In this document: positions 1 to 9,577 of the stretch, piece by piece | Layout of the letters: the number at the start of each line of letters is the position of its first letter | How positions within the stretch are numbered: position 1 is the stretch's first letter | NCBI GenBank assembly: GCA_009746045.1 | Contig: RPFO01000369.1 | Span: forward strand, 1 to 64,000 | Length of the DNA: 64,000 nucleotides | Direction: 5' to 3' | Source: Mesostigma viride | Lineage: Eukaryota; Streptophyta; Mesostigmatophyceae; Mesostigmatales; Mesostigmataceae | Position numbers and translations under genes: made by a program | The notes under the pieces: generated by a model | What the model saw: the letters and a program-made list of their open reading frames with translations, nothing else | Database searches by the model: none | Told to the model about the DNA's origin: nothing

Positions 1-278
1 TGGTGATGTTATAATGCTTGATGTGTTATATTGCGTTTTGTTTTTTGTGATGTGGTCACTTGAGGTTCTCAGGCAAAAGAAACAACCTGCTTCCCTAGAA
101 TGGAAGCCCACCCTTTATAGCAACCACCTCTCCAGCCAACCCCTACCTGGGTGGCTGGGGTACGGGTGCCAGCACAAAAAATATTTTTTTCTAAAATTAT
201 TTTTTCCTTTGGTGCTATACGGCGTTGCATTCTCCGCTCAGCAGGTTAGTCATAGATAAAATGAGCATAGCTCACCAA
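1..278. other. Unassigned flank
   Basis: No recognisable gene or repeat. It ends where the first 1.44 kb tandem unit begins. The short open frame at 14-259 has no features of a known protein. Confidence 0.4.
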
Positions 279-1722
279 ATTCTTGTCGATGTCTTTTGAA
301 ATTAAATGTGAATGGTTTGGTTGCTTTCCAAATATATAAAGCATCATGGTTTTATTCTACACCTGGCTGGCTACGGAATTGCCTGTCATGAGGTCGGCGG
401 CCAAGTATGTCCGTGACCTGCATCTCACACTGGATTTTAACGAGCGAACAACCCTTGGCGGGTTCAGTTCGGCCAGCCCGAGCCGGAGGTATACCCAAGG
501 TGCTTGCAGGGTCGAGCACTTGGAAGAGGATTAAGCTTATCCTGTAAAAAGCTATGAAGCGGATTAGGCTTATCCTTGAAAAAGCCATGAAGAGGATTAT
601 GCTTATCCTTGAAAAAGCACTGAAGAGGTTATTGCTTAGCCTATTTGAAAAGCATGTGTGGTCCTGTCGTGGGAATTTTTTTTCCCTATGTGATCCTCTT
701 TTTGACTTTTTGGCTCTTCATTTTTTCGAGCTAAAAAGTGGGGGGGAATATAGTGGATCACACACAAGAGTACTCTATTGCTATGGATATGCCTTCCAAG
801 CACTTGATAGGCTAGGATATAATGGCACGTAAACGCGACAGCTGTCACGTCCGTGATCATTTACGTCCGTGCACTCAAGAAGTTACGCGGTTGCCGTAAT
901 CGGAATCGTTACCGACGTTTGGTTGGTTCCGATTCAGTAGGCCGCAGGCTTTGTTCCTTGGGCCGGTGTGGAGCGCCGCGCCGGAAAGGCCTGAATTTCT
1001 AGAGTGACAGTCTTAGGTGACCTGACTTAGGTTCAGGCACAAGACTTTGGGGCGCAAAGCCTTGGTGGCTTGCGCAATATTCCGGTGCGTGACATTTGGC
1101 AGTTACGAATCTTTTGTATTGTCCAGACGGAATGATGTTCAGTCCATCGGACAAAGTTAGATACGCAGATCGTAGTGTGCGGTGTGCTGGCTCGCACGTG
1201 GCTGTCGAACAGACTTGCTAAGCATTTTGCTGGCAGTCTAACTGCACGTCAGGCGGCTTGCTGGCAAATGGGACAGCGCATGGATGCCGGGATTTTTGGA
1301 GGTATTTAGGAGCACGGCAGCGGCCATGGTGGTCGTTGTTCGCTCGTTACTCTCCCTCACAACTTGGTGTTGTCGTCAAGGGGTTTAATAGTGGAACAAT
1401 CCGGAGCAGCCCCCGAGAGTGGTTGCAATGAGTAATTGTCATGAGATTGGTTGACGGAAGTGATAACTGTTTGGTTTCGTCAAGATGATGTGTGTATTGT
1501 GGGCGAGACTCGGGAAGGAACCCGGTCGTCGTTGGCCAGTGAGCCATAGCTGGGGTAAGCGGGATAGGTAGACAGGATAGGGGGCGCTAAAGGACACTGC
1601 CAGCCGTAAGCCAAGCGGAGCAGTGTGGCGTCACCCGAGGCCTGCTAGGTTATCAAGAACCGCTTAGCCTTATTTGGACAGTGACGCACAAGTACGACAT
1701 TATACGACTAGACAACACTTGT
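279..1722 (+). repeat. 1.44 kb tandem unit, copy 1 (retroelement-derived)
   Basis: The sequence recurs almost base for base from 1723, a period of 1444. The only differences I noticed are a 4-base and a 1-base indel and a few substitutions. Inside are a TATATAAA box near 333-341, three diverged ~35-base sub-repeats at about 553-650, and a purine run at 733-748 (AAAAAGTGGGGGGGAA) that looks like a polypurine tract, after which an LTR would begin. The unit probably represents internal plus LTR sequence of a non-autonomous LTR element joined head to tail. The LTR/internal boundaries are not fixed because no full LTR pair with a target duplication is visible. No coding function is recognised. Confidence 0.7.
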
Positions 1723-3161
1723 ATTCTTGTCGATGTCTTTTGAAATTAAATGTGAATGGTTTGGTTGCTTTCCAAATATATAAAGCATCATGGTTTTATT
1801 CTACACCTGGCTGGCTACGGAATTGCCTGTCATGAGGTCGGCGGCCAAGTATGTCCGTGACCTGCATCTCACACTGGATTTTAATGAGCGAACAACCCTT
1901 GGCGGGTTCAGTTCGGCCAGCCCGAGCCGGAGGTATACCCAAGGTGCTTGCAGGGTCGAGCACTTGGAAGAGGATTAAGCTTATCCTGTAAAAAGCTATG
2001 AAGCGGATTAGGCTTATCCTTGAAAAAGCCATGAAGAGGATTATGCTTATCCTTGAAAAAGCACTGAAGAGGTTATTGCTTAGCCTATTTGAAAAGCATG
2101 TGTGGTCCTGTCGTGGGAATTTTTTTTCCCTATGTGATCCTCTTTTTGACTTTTTGGCTCTTCATTTTTTCGAGCTAAAAAGTGGGGGGGAATATAGTGG
2201 ATCACACACAAGAGTACTCTATTGCTATGGATATGCCTTCCAAGTGATAGGCTAGGATATAATGGCACGTAAACGCGACAGCTGTCACGTCCGTGATCAT
2301 ATACGTCCGTGCACTCAAGAAGTTACGCGGTTGCCGTAATCGGAATCGTTACCGACGTTTGGTTGGTTCCGATTCAGTAGGCCGCAGGCTTTGTTCCTTG
2401 GGCCGGTGTGGAGCGCCGCGCCGGAAAGGCCTGAATTTCTAGAGTGACAGTCTTAGGTGACCTGACTTAGGTTCAGGCACAAGACTTTGGGGCGCAAAGC
2501 CTTGGTGGCTTGCGCAATATTCCGGTGCGTGACATTTGGCAGTTACGAATCTTTTGTATTGTCCAGACGGAATGATGTTCAGTCCATCGGACAAAGTTAG
2601 ATACGCAGATCGTAGTGTGCGGTGTGCTGGCTCGCACGTGGCTGTCGAACAGACTTGCTAAGCATTTTGCTGGCAGTCTAACTGCACGTCAGGCGGCTTG
2701 CTGGCAAATGGACAGCGCATGGATGCCGGGATTTTTGGAGGTATTTAGGAGCACGGCAGCGGCCATGGTGGTCGTTGTTCGCTCGTTACTCTCCCTCACA
2801 ACTTGGTGTTGTCGTCAAGGGGTTTAATAGTGGAACAATCCGGAGCAGCCCCCGAGAGTGGTTGCAATGAGTAATTGTCATGAGATTGGTTGACGGAAGT
2901 GATAACTGTTTGGTTTCGTCAAGATGATGTGTGTATTGTGGGCGAGACTCGGGAAGGAACCCGGTCGTCGTTGGCCAGTGAGCCATAGCTGGGGTAAGCG
3001 GGATAGGTAGACAGGATAGGGGGCGCTAAAGGACACTGCCAGCCGTAAGCCAAGCGGAGCAGTGTGGCGTCACCCGAGGCCTGCTAGGTTATCAAGAACC
3101 GCTTAGCCTTATTTGGACAGTGACGCACAAGTACGACATTATACGACTAGACAACACTTGT
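1723..3161 (+). repeat. 1.44 kb tandem unit, copy 2
   Basis: Second head-to-tail copy, 1439 bases. The 5-base shortening is fully accounted for by loss of CACT near 2243 and one G near 2711. Its purine run lies at 2177-2192. The near identity points to recent unequal recombination or to an assembly of a very recent duplication. Confidence 0.75.
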
Positions 3162-3411
3162 ATTCTTGTCGATGTCTTTTGAAATTAAATGTGAATGGTT
3201 TGGTTGCTTTCCAAATATATAAAGCATCATGGTTTTATTCTACACCTGGCTGGCTACAGAATTGCCTGTCATGAGGTCGGCGGCCAAGTATGTCCGTGAC
3301 CTGCATCTCACACTGGATTTAATATAGTGGATCACACACAAGAGTACTCTATTGCTATGGATATGCCTTCCAAGTGATAGGCTAGGATATAATGGCACGT
3401 AAACGCGACAT
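3162..3411 (+). repeat. 1.44 kb tandem unit, partial third copy
   Basis: The unit restarts at 3162 but jumps at about 3320 over roughly 300 bases, losing the sub-repeats and purine run. It continues with the post-purine-run segment until about 3411, where it changes abruptly into Ty3/gypsy RNase H coding sequence. The junction is a deletion or recombination scar. Confidence 0.7.
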
Positions 3412-4171
3412 CCTCGTCCTGCCGGACCCGTCCCTTCCTTTCGTTGTGGCTACTGACGCCAGCAAGGTGGCCATCGGGGGCGTTCTCCTGCAGGATCAAG
3501 GCAAGGGTCTGCAGCCCCTTGAGTACATCTCACGTACGATGATTCCGGCGGAACGGAATTATCCAGTACACCAACAGGAACTCTTGGCGGTAGTTTACTG
3601 CTGCCACACGTGGCGTCACCATCTTCTGGGCGCACAGTTCGCGGTGGCCATTAGTGAGCAAGGGGATCTTGACCCCCACCGCCTGGTGATCCACACCGAC
3701 CACCGGCCTCTCACCCACCTCCTGGTGCAGCCCAACCTGACGCCCCGTCAAGCGCGGTGGATGGAGTACTTGTCGCAATTCGCCCCGTTTAAGATCCAAT
3801 ACGTCAAGGGCGCGGACAACGTGGTGCCCGACGCCCTCTCGCGACGGGCTGACTATTGGTTCTACGAGGACATGGACGTGCTGCATACCACCTGCGTCCC
3901 AGTGGCCGCCCCGGGGACCGCCTACGGCGCGGAGCCACGGTCTCCTCGGGCCCGCCATCTTTTTCATCTCGGGCACACCACCATGGATGACTTGTCTCCC
4001 CCCTGGATGAGCCTTTCCGTCAGGGTTCCCACGAGGACGTGGAGACCCCCGGGGGAGGGGAGGGGTCGCACACGCGCGTGCCACTCAGTCATGTGGTGCC
4101 GCCCCAGGGAATTTTTCAGCTTCATCCGCTCGGCCCTCCCACAGTCTTTTCAGAGTTCGTCAACCAGGTGA
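3392..4171 (+). pseudogene. Ty3/gypsy RNase H fragment, frameshifted
   Basis: The first few codons (to 3411) come from the tandem repeat; gypsy coding starts at LVLPDPSLPFVV. RNase H features follow: VATDASKVAIGG (first catalytic Asp), the QQELLAVV Glu region, HTDHRPL and the PDALSRR terminal Asp motif. The segment degrades near 4000 (after HLGHTTMDDLS), where the frame shifts relative to gypsy B, which reads through continuously from RNase H to integrase at this point. The RT fingers and palm are absent, so this cannot be functional alone. Similarity to the minus-strand copy is very high at the protein level. Confidence 0.85.
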
Positions 4172-5736
4172 TGGCGGACGCAGAGGACTCGGCAGAGGAT
4201 GTGTTCACGGTCACATCTGACCTAGAGACGATGATAAGTCGTTTCACGGTCACAGAAGAAGCGGCCCTCGAGGCCATCAGGGCACACCCGCAGCAGATGG
4301 GCGCTTTCCCGTGCAAGTTCCAGGAAGGGCGCCTGCTCGTGTGTGTCCAGCCGGATGAATGGCGGCTGTACGTCCCCGAGCTGTGTAGAGCAGCCTTGCT
4401 CCACGAGCTCCATGACTCCCTCCTAGGCGGTCACCAAGGAATACATCGCCTTCTCCCACGGGCCCGTAAGCATTTCTATTGGCCAGGGATGACGGAGTAT
4501 ATCAAGACGTACGTGCGCCAGTGCCCCTCGTGCCAGATCATGAAGTCCAGGAACACGGGCTCTCAAGCCGTCCCAAAGACGTTACCGGATCCGATGGGTC
4601 CGTGGGACTCCATCATGATGGATTTCATCGGTCCATTCAAGAAGACGAAGAGCGGCAACAGCATGGTCTTGGTGTTTGTGGACCGACTGACGCGTATGTG
4701 TCATCTGGCCCCCTGTCCTGCCGACCTCACGGCGGAAGGGTGTGCCAAGCTATACCTTACCCACGTGTTCCGGTTCCACGGGCTCAGTCGACAGTTCATC
4801 TCTGACCGCGACAAGCTCTTCACGGCCAAATTCTGGCAGGAGTTCTTCGAGCGGTTGGGCACCAAGGTGTCACTGGGCACGGCCTACCACAGCTCTTCGT
4901 CGCACATGGTGGAGCGGCTGAACCGTACGGTGCAAGAGACCATGCGCCACTACACCGACGCGGTGGGTAGCAATTGGGAGGAACTCCTAGGCTTGGTGGA
5001 ATTTTCTCTGAATAATGCCCCCCAGGCCGCTCACGGATTCACTCCCTTTTTCCTCAACTCCGGCCGACATCCCCTCACGCCGCCCGATTTGCTCCTGAGT
5101 CCAGAACGTGGTGAGGATCAGATCAAACGGGATACCCTGCAAGGGGTCGAGCGGCTGCTGCAGCAGATGCACCAGGCGCATAACAGCGCCGTCCAGGGTT
5201 ATCGCGCAGCGGCAGAGCGGTACATGGCCAGGACAGCAGGGAAGCGGGATGCTCGGACGCCACCCATCGAGGTGGGCGACTGGGTCCTGGTGGAGGGCCC
5301 GCAGATCGGACGTTTCGCTCACAAGGTGGAGAAGGAGCTGAAGACGAAGCTCCGTCCCATGTTCTTGGGCCCCTACAAGGTCCTCGACAAGTTCGACGAG
5401 GTCATGTTCCAGGTGGACATCCCCGTGTCATGGAACCTCACGTCCAACCGGTTCCATCGTGACCAGCTCAAGCTGTATCACCAGAACACCATCCAGGGCC
5501 GGGTAAATCCCCCAGCCCCGTTGGAGTTCAATCCGGACACGGGGGAACAAGAGGATGAGGTGGCGGAGATTGTGGGACACCGGGACGTCAAGCGAGGACG
5601 CGGAGTCCAACGACAATACCGCGTGCGATGGCGATTTGCACAGCATGAGTCAGAGGACTCCTGGCGCACCGCGACTGAGCTAGCCGGGTGCGCTCGTTTA
5701 CTAGAGGCATACAAGAAGACGCACCACTTACGATAG
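4039..5736 (+). CDS. Ty3/gypsy integrase with chromodomain (pol 3' part)
   Basis: Open frame of 565 codons. A zinc-binding HHCC region lies around residues 121-170 (HELHDSLLGGHQG then CPSC). The catalytic triad is Asp195 in MDFIGP, Asp256 in FISDRDK and Glu292 in VERLNRT; the last two are 35 residues apart, the canonical D,D35E. The C-terminus (about residues 508-560, EIVGHRDVKRGRG then YRVRWRFAQHESEDSW) reads as a chromodomain, typical of chromoviruses, where it directs integration toward modified histones. The first Met is only the first in-frame Met after a frameshift; in life this would be part of a gag-pol polyprotein. The stop at 5734-5736 lies 13 bases before the next ORF start. Confidence 0.9.
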   Translation: METPGGGEGSHTRVPLSHVVPPQGIFQLHPLGPPTVFSEFVNQVMADAEDSAEDVFTVTSDLETMISRFTVTEEAALEAIRAHPQQMGAFPCKFQEGRLLVCVQPDEWRLYVPELCRAALLHELHDSLLGGHQGIHRLLPRARKHFYWPGMTEYIKTYVRQCPSCQIMKSRNTGSQAVPKTLPDPMGPWDSIMMDFIGPFKKTKSGNSMVLVFVDRLTRMCHLAPCPADLTAEGCAKLYLTHVFRFHGLSRQFISDRDKLFTAKFWQEFFERLGTKVSLGTAYHSSSSHMVERLNRTVQETMRHYTDAVGSNWEELLGLVEFSLNNAPQAAHGFTPFFLNSGRHPLTPPDLLLSPERGEDQIKRDTLQGVERLLQQMHQAHNSAVQGYRAAAERYMARTAGKRDARTPPIEVGDWVLVEGPQIGRFAHKVEKELKTKLRPMFLGPYKVLDKFDEVMFQVDIPVSWNLTSNRFHRDQLKLYHQNTIQGRVNPPAPLEFNPDTGEQEDEVAEIVGHRDVKRGRGVQRQYRVRWRFAQHESEDSWRTATELAGCARLLEAYKKTHHLR

Positions 5737-5749
5737 AGGACTCCACACA

Positions 5750-8233
5750 ATGCAGGAAGTGAGGTTGTGTGAGTCAGGTATCAAGGTGCACGTTGACCGA
5801 TACCTCTGTTGTCGTGTGTTGCTTTTGCAGGGGGACGCCGCGGAGGCGCATCCCAGAGACACGACTTCCAATGCCGCGGAGGCAGCGGATACCGACATTC
5901 CTGATGCAGCAGACGGGGTCCAGAGCGAGGGTGATTTAGTCGACCTGGAGATGCCAGATCCAGAGTCCCCCGAGCCGCCCAGTCAGCAGTTTGGGCCGGT
6001 ACCTGCTCGTGGTCAGCCTCCGGCATCAGAGGCAAGGACGCAGACAGCTCGCGGAGAGCCTGCGGTCCGAGGAGATATTTCAGGAGCTGGGGGGTCAGGA
6101 GGCGGGGCCCGCCGACCGGTGGCACCAGACGCGCGCACCTTGCAGTTGGTGAAAGAGATGAACGAGGAGACCTTTAACCCTCGTATGTTTCTGCGTGACT
6201 ACGGCAAGGAGGGTGAGACCCTACTCGAGCGGCGGCGGCGGCGTCATAATCGGATGCCGTCCGAACACCGGGCCGATTCCATTTTGTCCCGTGTCGCCCC
6301 CGGTCCGCTGGAGAAATTCCAGCTGCACATTCGAAGGAATGTGGGGTTCAAGGTAGAGACCAGCACCGCGGTGCGCAACGGCGTGGTAACCGGCACGGCT
6401 TGGGCTACCCATGAGAGGGAGTGTCCGTGTAACCAGTGCATCGCCACTGTCGAGGCCAGCCTGGTTTATCCGCGCCTCTTGCTGCTCCTAGTCCCAGCGC
6501 CAGTGCGGGACCACCTTCGGAACTGGTTTCCCCGGTACCTCCCTTTGGAGGGGGCATTGCGGGGTGAGAAGTGCCTACGGGAGGGGCAGTACTCTCTCCG
6601 GATGGCCTTGGATCGCATCGTTGAGATGGATAACGAAGACCAAGACAGCGGGAGTGATGGCTATGATTCAGACTACCCTCCCCCGCGTTCTCCCCCGCGC
6701 GACCCGCGCCCCCGGAACCCTCGTGACCCGCGTGACCCTCCTCCCTTGGTGGGCGGACCAGGATACCGTCCCGCCGTGCGTCATGACGCACTTCCGCCTG
6801 AGTCCGGTTGGGGACAGCACTCCAGCCGGGAACCTCGGTCTACCCAGGCGGTGGCAGGAAGGGGTGAGCGGAGCCGGCCAGCTACACGGCGCGAGCCCGA
6901 GCGGCCTGTTCCCCGCCGTTCACCTTCGTCGCGGTCGCGTTCCCAACCCGGCTCCAGGGGCGAGTCGTCACCGCCCCCAGCCAGACATCGGAACGATCAG
7001 CAATGGAAGCGGACGTGGGATGCCGCGCGTGATCTCGAGCGGGAGACGGAGCGGCGGCGGCGACAGGCGACGATGGAAATCCAGGAGCAGACAGCGCGGC
7101 CGCCTGGGGGCGAGCCCTCTGGAGAGGCCTCGGGCGGGCCCCCGGCTGCGGGCCAACTGGAACCAACCTTCATCGTAGAGTTGGAACCCCGCCCCCGGCC
7201 TGGCCGAGCTGGCCCATCTTGCTCCGGGGAGGCACTCAACGACCCTCCCGGAGCCGAGGCGCCGCCACGCGCCGTGCAGGGACTCAGCGAGACAGGCGTG
7301 TTGGTGCCAGCAGAGCCCTCGGTGCCCATAGAGACGCTCGTGGCCGCCATGCAGAACCAGCAAGAGCTTCTTCAACGGTTGCTGGCTCAGCAGGGTCGCC
7401 AGACCGACCAGTCGGCCGACACGTCAGTGGGCAATGCTGCGGCATCCGGAGCCCCCGGGTTATCTTCTGAGGAATGGACGTTGGGGGATTTTATGCGGAC
7501 TCAGCCGGGCAGAGCGGTGAGATATGGTGGTCCGGGGCCGCGCACCGAGAAAATGTGTGTGCATTTCGAGGGACCGTCGCTCCAGGCCCCCATTGGAATG
7601 TATATGCCCGAGCCTTTGGTCTTTCAAGCCGGGCCCTGGTGTGCTGTGGACCGTGGGGCATACTGGGAACAGCTGGAGATGACCTTCTCACCACAGATTC
7701 CGGTGCCCCTGCCGCAACCCTCCAGCCCGCTTCTCCCCTTCACTGCGGGGCACATCGTGAAGTTTGGCACAGAGGACTGGTGGGACTGGCAGTATTATGC
7801 GGACGGGGTAGGGCACACGGTGGCGCCTCCCAAGGTGGCCCCAGTGGATGGGCGTGCTTTCCTGGACAAGACGGCGCCAGACTTCGCGTGGACCCTGAAG
7901 ACTACCTATGATGAGGACCACGTGCGCACCGAGGTATTCAAGATGGGGGTGGACTTCGTTAGTGTTCATCGTTGTGGGGTGGTGGACAAGTCGGCTTTGA
8001 CCCTGATGTTCACTCACCCTCAGTACCTCGCTGGATTCCTGGCCATGTGGCCCGAGGGCACGTGGGTGGAGCTCTCTCGGGTCGGCCGAAATCAGGTGTC
8101 GCCCTATCAGGTGGCCTTCGAGCGGGACCTGCGCTCGTATCCCGGTAGTCTGATTCAGCATATGACGCCCCTGGGTCGTCAGGCACTGCAAGCGGCCCGG
8201 CAACAACGGCGCGTCCACAGAGCTGGTCGCTGA
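5750..8233 (+). CDS. Third ORF of the gypsy element, unknown function (827 aa)
   Basis: Uninterrupted 827-codon frame after integrase, in the place where env-like genes sit. It has no signal peptide or membrane segment, so it does not look like an envelope protein. Visible parts: an acidic Glu/Asp/Pro-rich N-terminus; a conserved block (about residues 145-290) with MFLRDYG, LLERRRRR, a Cys cluster CPCNQC near residue 225 and GALRGEKCLREGQYSLR; a long Arg/Pro/Ser-rich stretch (about 300-500); and a Trp-rich C-terminal domain (about 570-827). Two minus-strand pieces of the same protein exist at 9120-9572 and 20104-20500. The frame has survived although pol is broken. I do not recognise the family; a nucleic-acid-binding or capsid-like role is only a guess. 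Confidence 0.75.
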   Translation: MQEVRLCESGIKVHVDRYLCCRVLLLQGDAAEAHPRDTTSNAAEAADTDIPDAADGVQSEGDLVDLEMPDPESPEPPSQQFGPVPARGQPPASEARTQTARGEPAVRGDISGAGGSGGGARRPVAPDARTLQLVKEMNEETFNPRMFLRDYGKEGETLLERRRRRHNRMPSEHRADSILSRVAPGPLEKFQLHIRRNVGFKVETSTAVRNGVVTGTAWATHERECPCNQCIATVEASLVYPRLLLLLVPAPVRDHLRNWFPRYLPLEGALRGEKCLREGQYSLRMALDRIVEMDNEDQDSGSDGYDSDYPPPRSPPRDPRPRNPRDPRDPPPLVGGPGYRPAVRHDALPPESGWGQHSSREPRSTQAVAGRGERSRPATRREPERPVPRRSPSSRSRSQPGSRGESSPPPARHRNDQQWKRTWDAARDLERETERRRRQATMEIQEQTARPPGGEPSGEASGGPPAAGQLEPTFIVELEPRPRPGRAGPSCSGEALNDPPGAEAPPRAVQGLSETGVLVPAEPSVPIETLVAAMQNQQELLQRLLAQQGRQTDQSADTSVGNAAASGAPGLSSEEWTLGDFMRTQPGRAVRYGGPGPRTEKMCVHFEGPSLQAPIGMYMPEPLVFQAGPWCAVDRGAYWEQLEMTFSPQIPVPLPQPSSPLLPFTAGHIVKFGTEDWWDWQYYADGVGHTVAPPKVAPVDGRAFLDKTAPDFAWTLKTTYDEDHVRTEVFKMGVDFVSVHRCGVVDKSALTLMFTHPQYLAGFLAMWPEGTWVELSRVGRNQVSPYQVAFERDLRSYPGSLIQHMTPLGRQALQAARQQRRVHRAGR
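5788..5830 (+). promoter_or_regulatory. Candidate 3' splice site before ORF3 (gypsy A)
   Basis: GTGTTGCTTTTGCAG ends at 5830, immediately before GGGGACGCC. In gypsy B the corresponding position also ends in GTGCAG before the same GGGGACGCC, while the preceding bases differ. Conservation rises downstream of the AG. That pattern fits an acceptor used to make a spliced RNA for ORF3. It is inferred from two copies only. Confidence 0.4.
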
Positions 8234-8442
8234 GATGGTTGTGAGAGTTTTATGACGGATAGCGGAATGATCCTGTCATCCTGTTTCATGCTACTACGTC
8301 AGGGTTGGTCCTGTGTATCAACCTCTAGAGGAACTGGTATTACTAACCCGCGGGTGAACCGGGGTTGGGACATAGTACTCTTATAGTAGAGTAGCATACT
8401 TGTTTCTTTTCCCAATCTTGTACGGTAGGGACTACCGACCCC

Positions 8443-8457
8443 CGTGGGGGGGAGGAG
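8443..8457 (+). promoter_or_regulatory. Polypurine tract of gypsy A
   Basis: GTGGGGGGGAGGAG lies directly before the TGTTGCGT LTR start. Gypsy C has an equivalent G-rich tract ending GGAGGAG before its LTR. It is the expected plus-strand primer site. Confidence 0.8.
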
Positions 8458-9119
8458 TGTTGCGTGCCGGCCCTTTAGGACGGACGCAACAATGGAATAA
8501 ATTATATACTTTGGCGTGTTATCATAGTCCGTAGGACTTTGGGACTTATTTCGGGACGTAATTTGGGAATCGTCCCTTAGTCAGGACTTTTGTATGGAAC
8601 TATGATAGTTTGTGTGATTCGGGCCAGTTATTTTGGGCCTAGGTTGTTGTACGCGATCTTCTAGGGGCCGGTGCAGTCGCGCCGCGCTGCGTACTTTATA
8701 GCTGGTTGAGATATTGTACTCATGCGTGGATTCTGTAGGTGAGGGTCGATGTCGACCCGAGATATTGTGTGGACTGCATGCTTAGGAAGATCGGCGCCAT
8801 GTCGGCGCCCTTTGCCAGCTTAGTGGCAGACCTAGGTGAAATTGGTCCGAGGACGAGAGTCTCGTCCTCTTGGTTTGATGAATGTAAAGTGCGATGACGC
8901 CTTCATATTAAACCTGGGGCAACTATCCATTTGTAATTGGTATTGCTAGCCATTATAAGTGTGTATTAATTAGCTTGGCATCAAGCCGCGATGCCAGATA
9001 TCTCACGACCCCAGTCGTGAAGCGCAATCTGCATTAGGCCACCTTGATTATTCCTAATTCCGGCATGGAGGATCTTTCGCTACGTCACTCAGGCTAGGGA
9101 CCTGGGTTGGTACGTAACA
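8458..9119 (+). repeat. 3' LTR of gypsy A (662 bp)
   Basis: Starts TGTTGCGT after the polypurine tract and ends ACGTAACA. Homologous LTRs occur at 28145-28731 (minus, gypsy B) and 28863-29551 (plus, gypsy C). The first 34 bases form an inverted repeat (TGTTGCGT ... ACGCAACA), and a 21-base perfect palindrome with a single central base lies at 8849-8869. Two further conserved hairpins lie near 8980-9025. Confidence 0.85.
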
Positions 9120-9572
9120 CCTGCCTCAACGAATACTGCCCTTCTCGCAGGCATTTTTCACCCCGTAGCGCCCCCTCTGGCGGAAGATACCGGGGGAAGT
9201 GGTATTCCAGCAACTTCCGCACTGGGGGTGGAAGTAAGAGGAGAAGGAGCCGTGGGAACGCCAGACCCGCTTCCAGCGTGTTCATGCACCCGTGACAGGC
9301 GCATTCCCGCTCATGTGTTTCCCAGTCGGTCCCGACCACCACGCCGTTGCGCGCAGCCGTGCGGGTCTCGATCCGAAACCTCGCGTTGCGCCGCACGAAC
9401 CCTCGAAAAGTCTCCATCTGCACAGGGCCGACCCGCGCCATGATAGAATCAGCGCGGAGGTGCGACGGCATCTGATTACGGCGACGCCGTCGTCGTTCCA
9501 ACAGGGCTTCCCCCTCCCGACCGTAGTCACGCAAGAACACCCGGGGATTGAACGTCTCCTCGTGCAGCTCCT
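9120..9572 (-). pseudogene. Gypsy B ORF3, middle fragment
   Basis: Minus-strand coding similar to gypsy A ORF3: MFLRDYGREGEALLERRRRRR, the Cys cluster CACHGC and GALRGEKCLREGQYSLR. It is cut at 9119/9120 by the LTR of gypsy A and at 9577 by copia A. Its N-terminal part resumes at 20104, beyond copia A. The C-terminal part is not in the window or was deleted. Confidence 0.85.
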
Positions 9573-9577
9573 TTACC

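Larger units (their letters stand above)
3412..9119 (+). mobile_element. Gypsy A: 5'-truncated Ty3/gypsy chromovirus
   Basis: Order of parts: RNase H remnant, integrase with C-terminal chromodomain, third ORF, polypurine tract, 3' LTR. The 5' LTR, gag, protease and RT core are missing; the left end is cut off at the 1.44 kb array. The related minus-strand element (gypsy B) retains the missing parts. The right end abuts gypsy B ORF3 sequence at 9120, so gypsy A probably inserted into that copy, although no target duplication can be checked because the left end is lost. Confidence 0.85.

Noticed and set aside
5750-8233. Retroviral envelope gene
   Set aside because: Right position, but no signal peptide, membrane anchor or cleavage site; Arg/Pro-rich and acidic instead.
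8830-8890. Hammerhead ribozyme in the gypsy LTR (GTCCGAGGACGAGA)
   Set aside because: The stem-II-like segment is there, but no CTGATGA precedes it and GAGA replaces the required GAAA. It fits a simple palindrome better.
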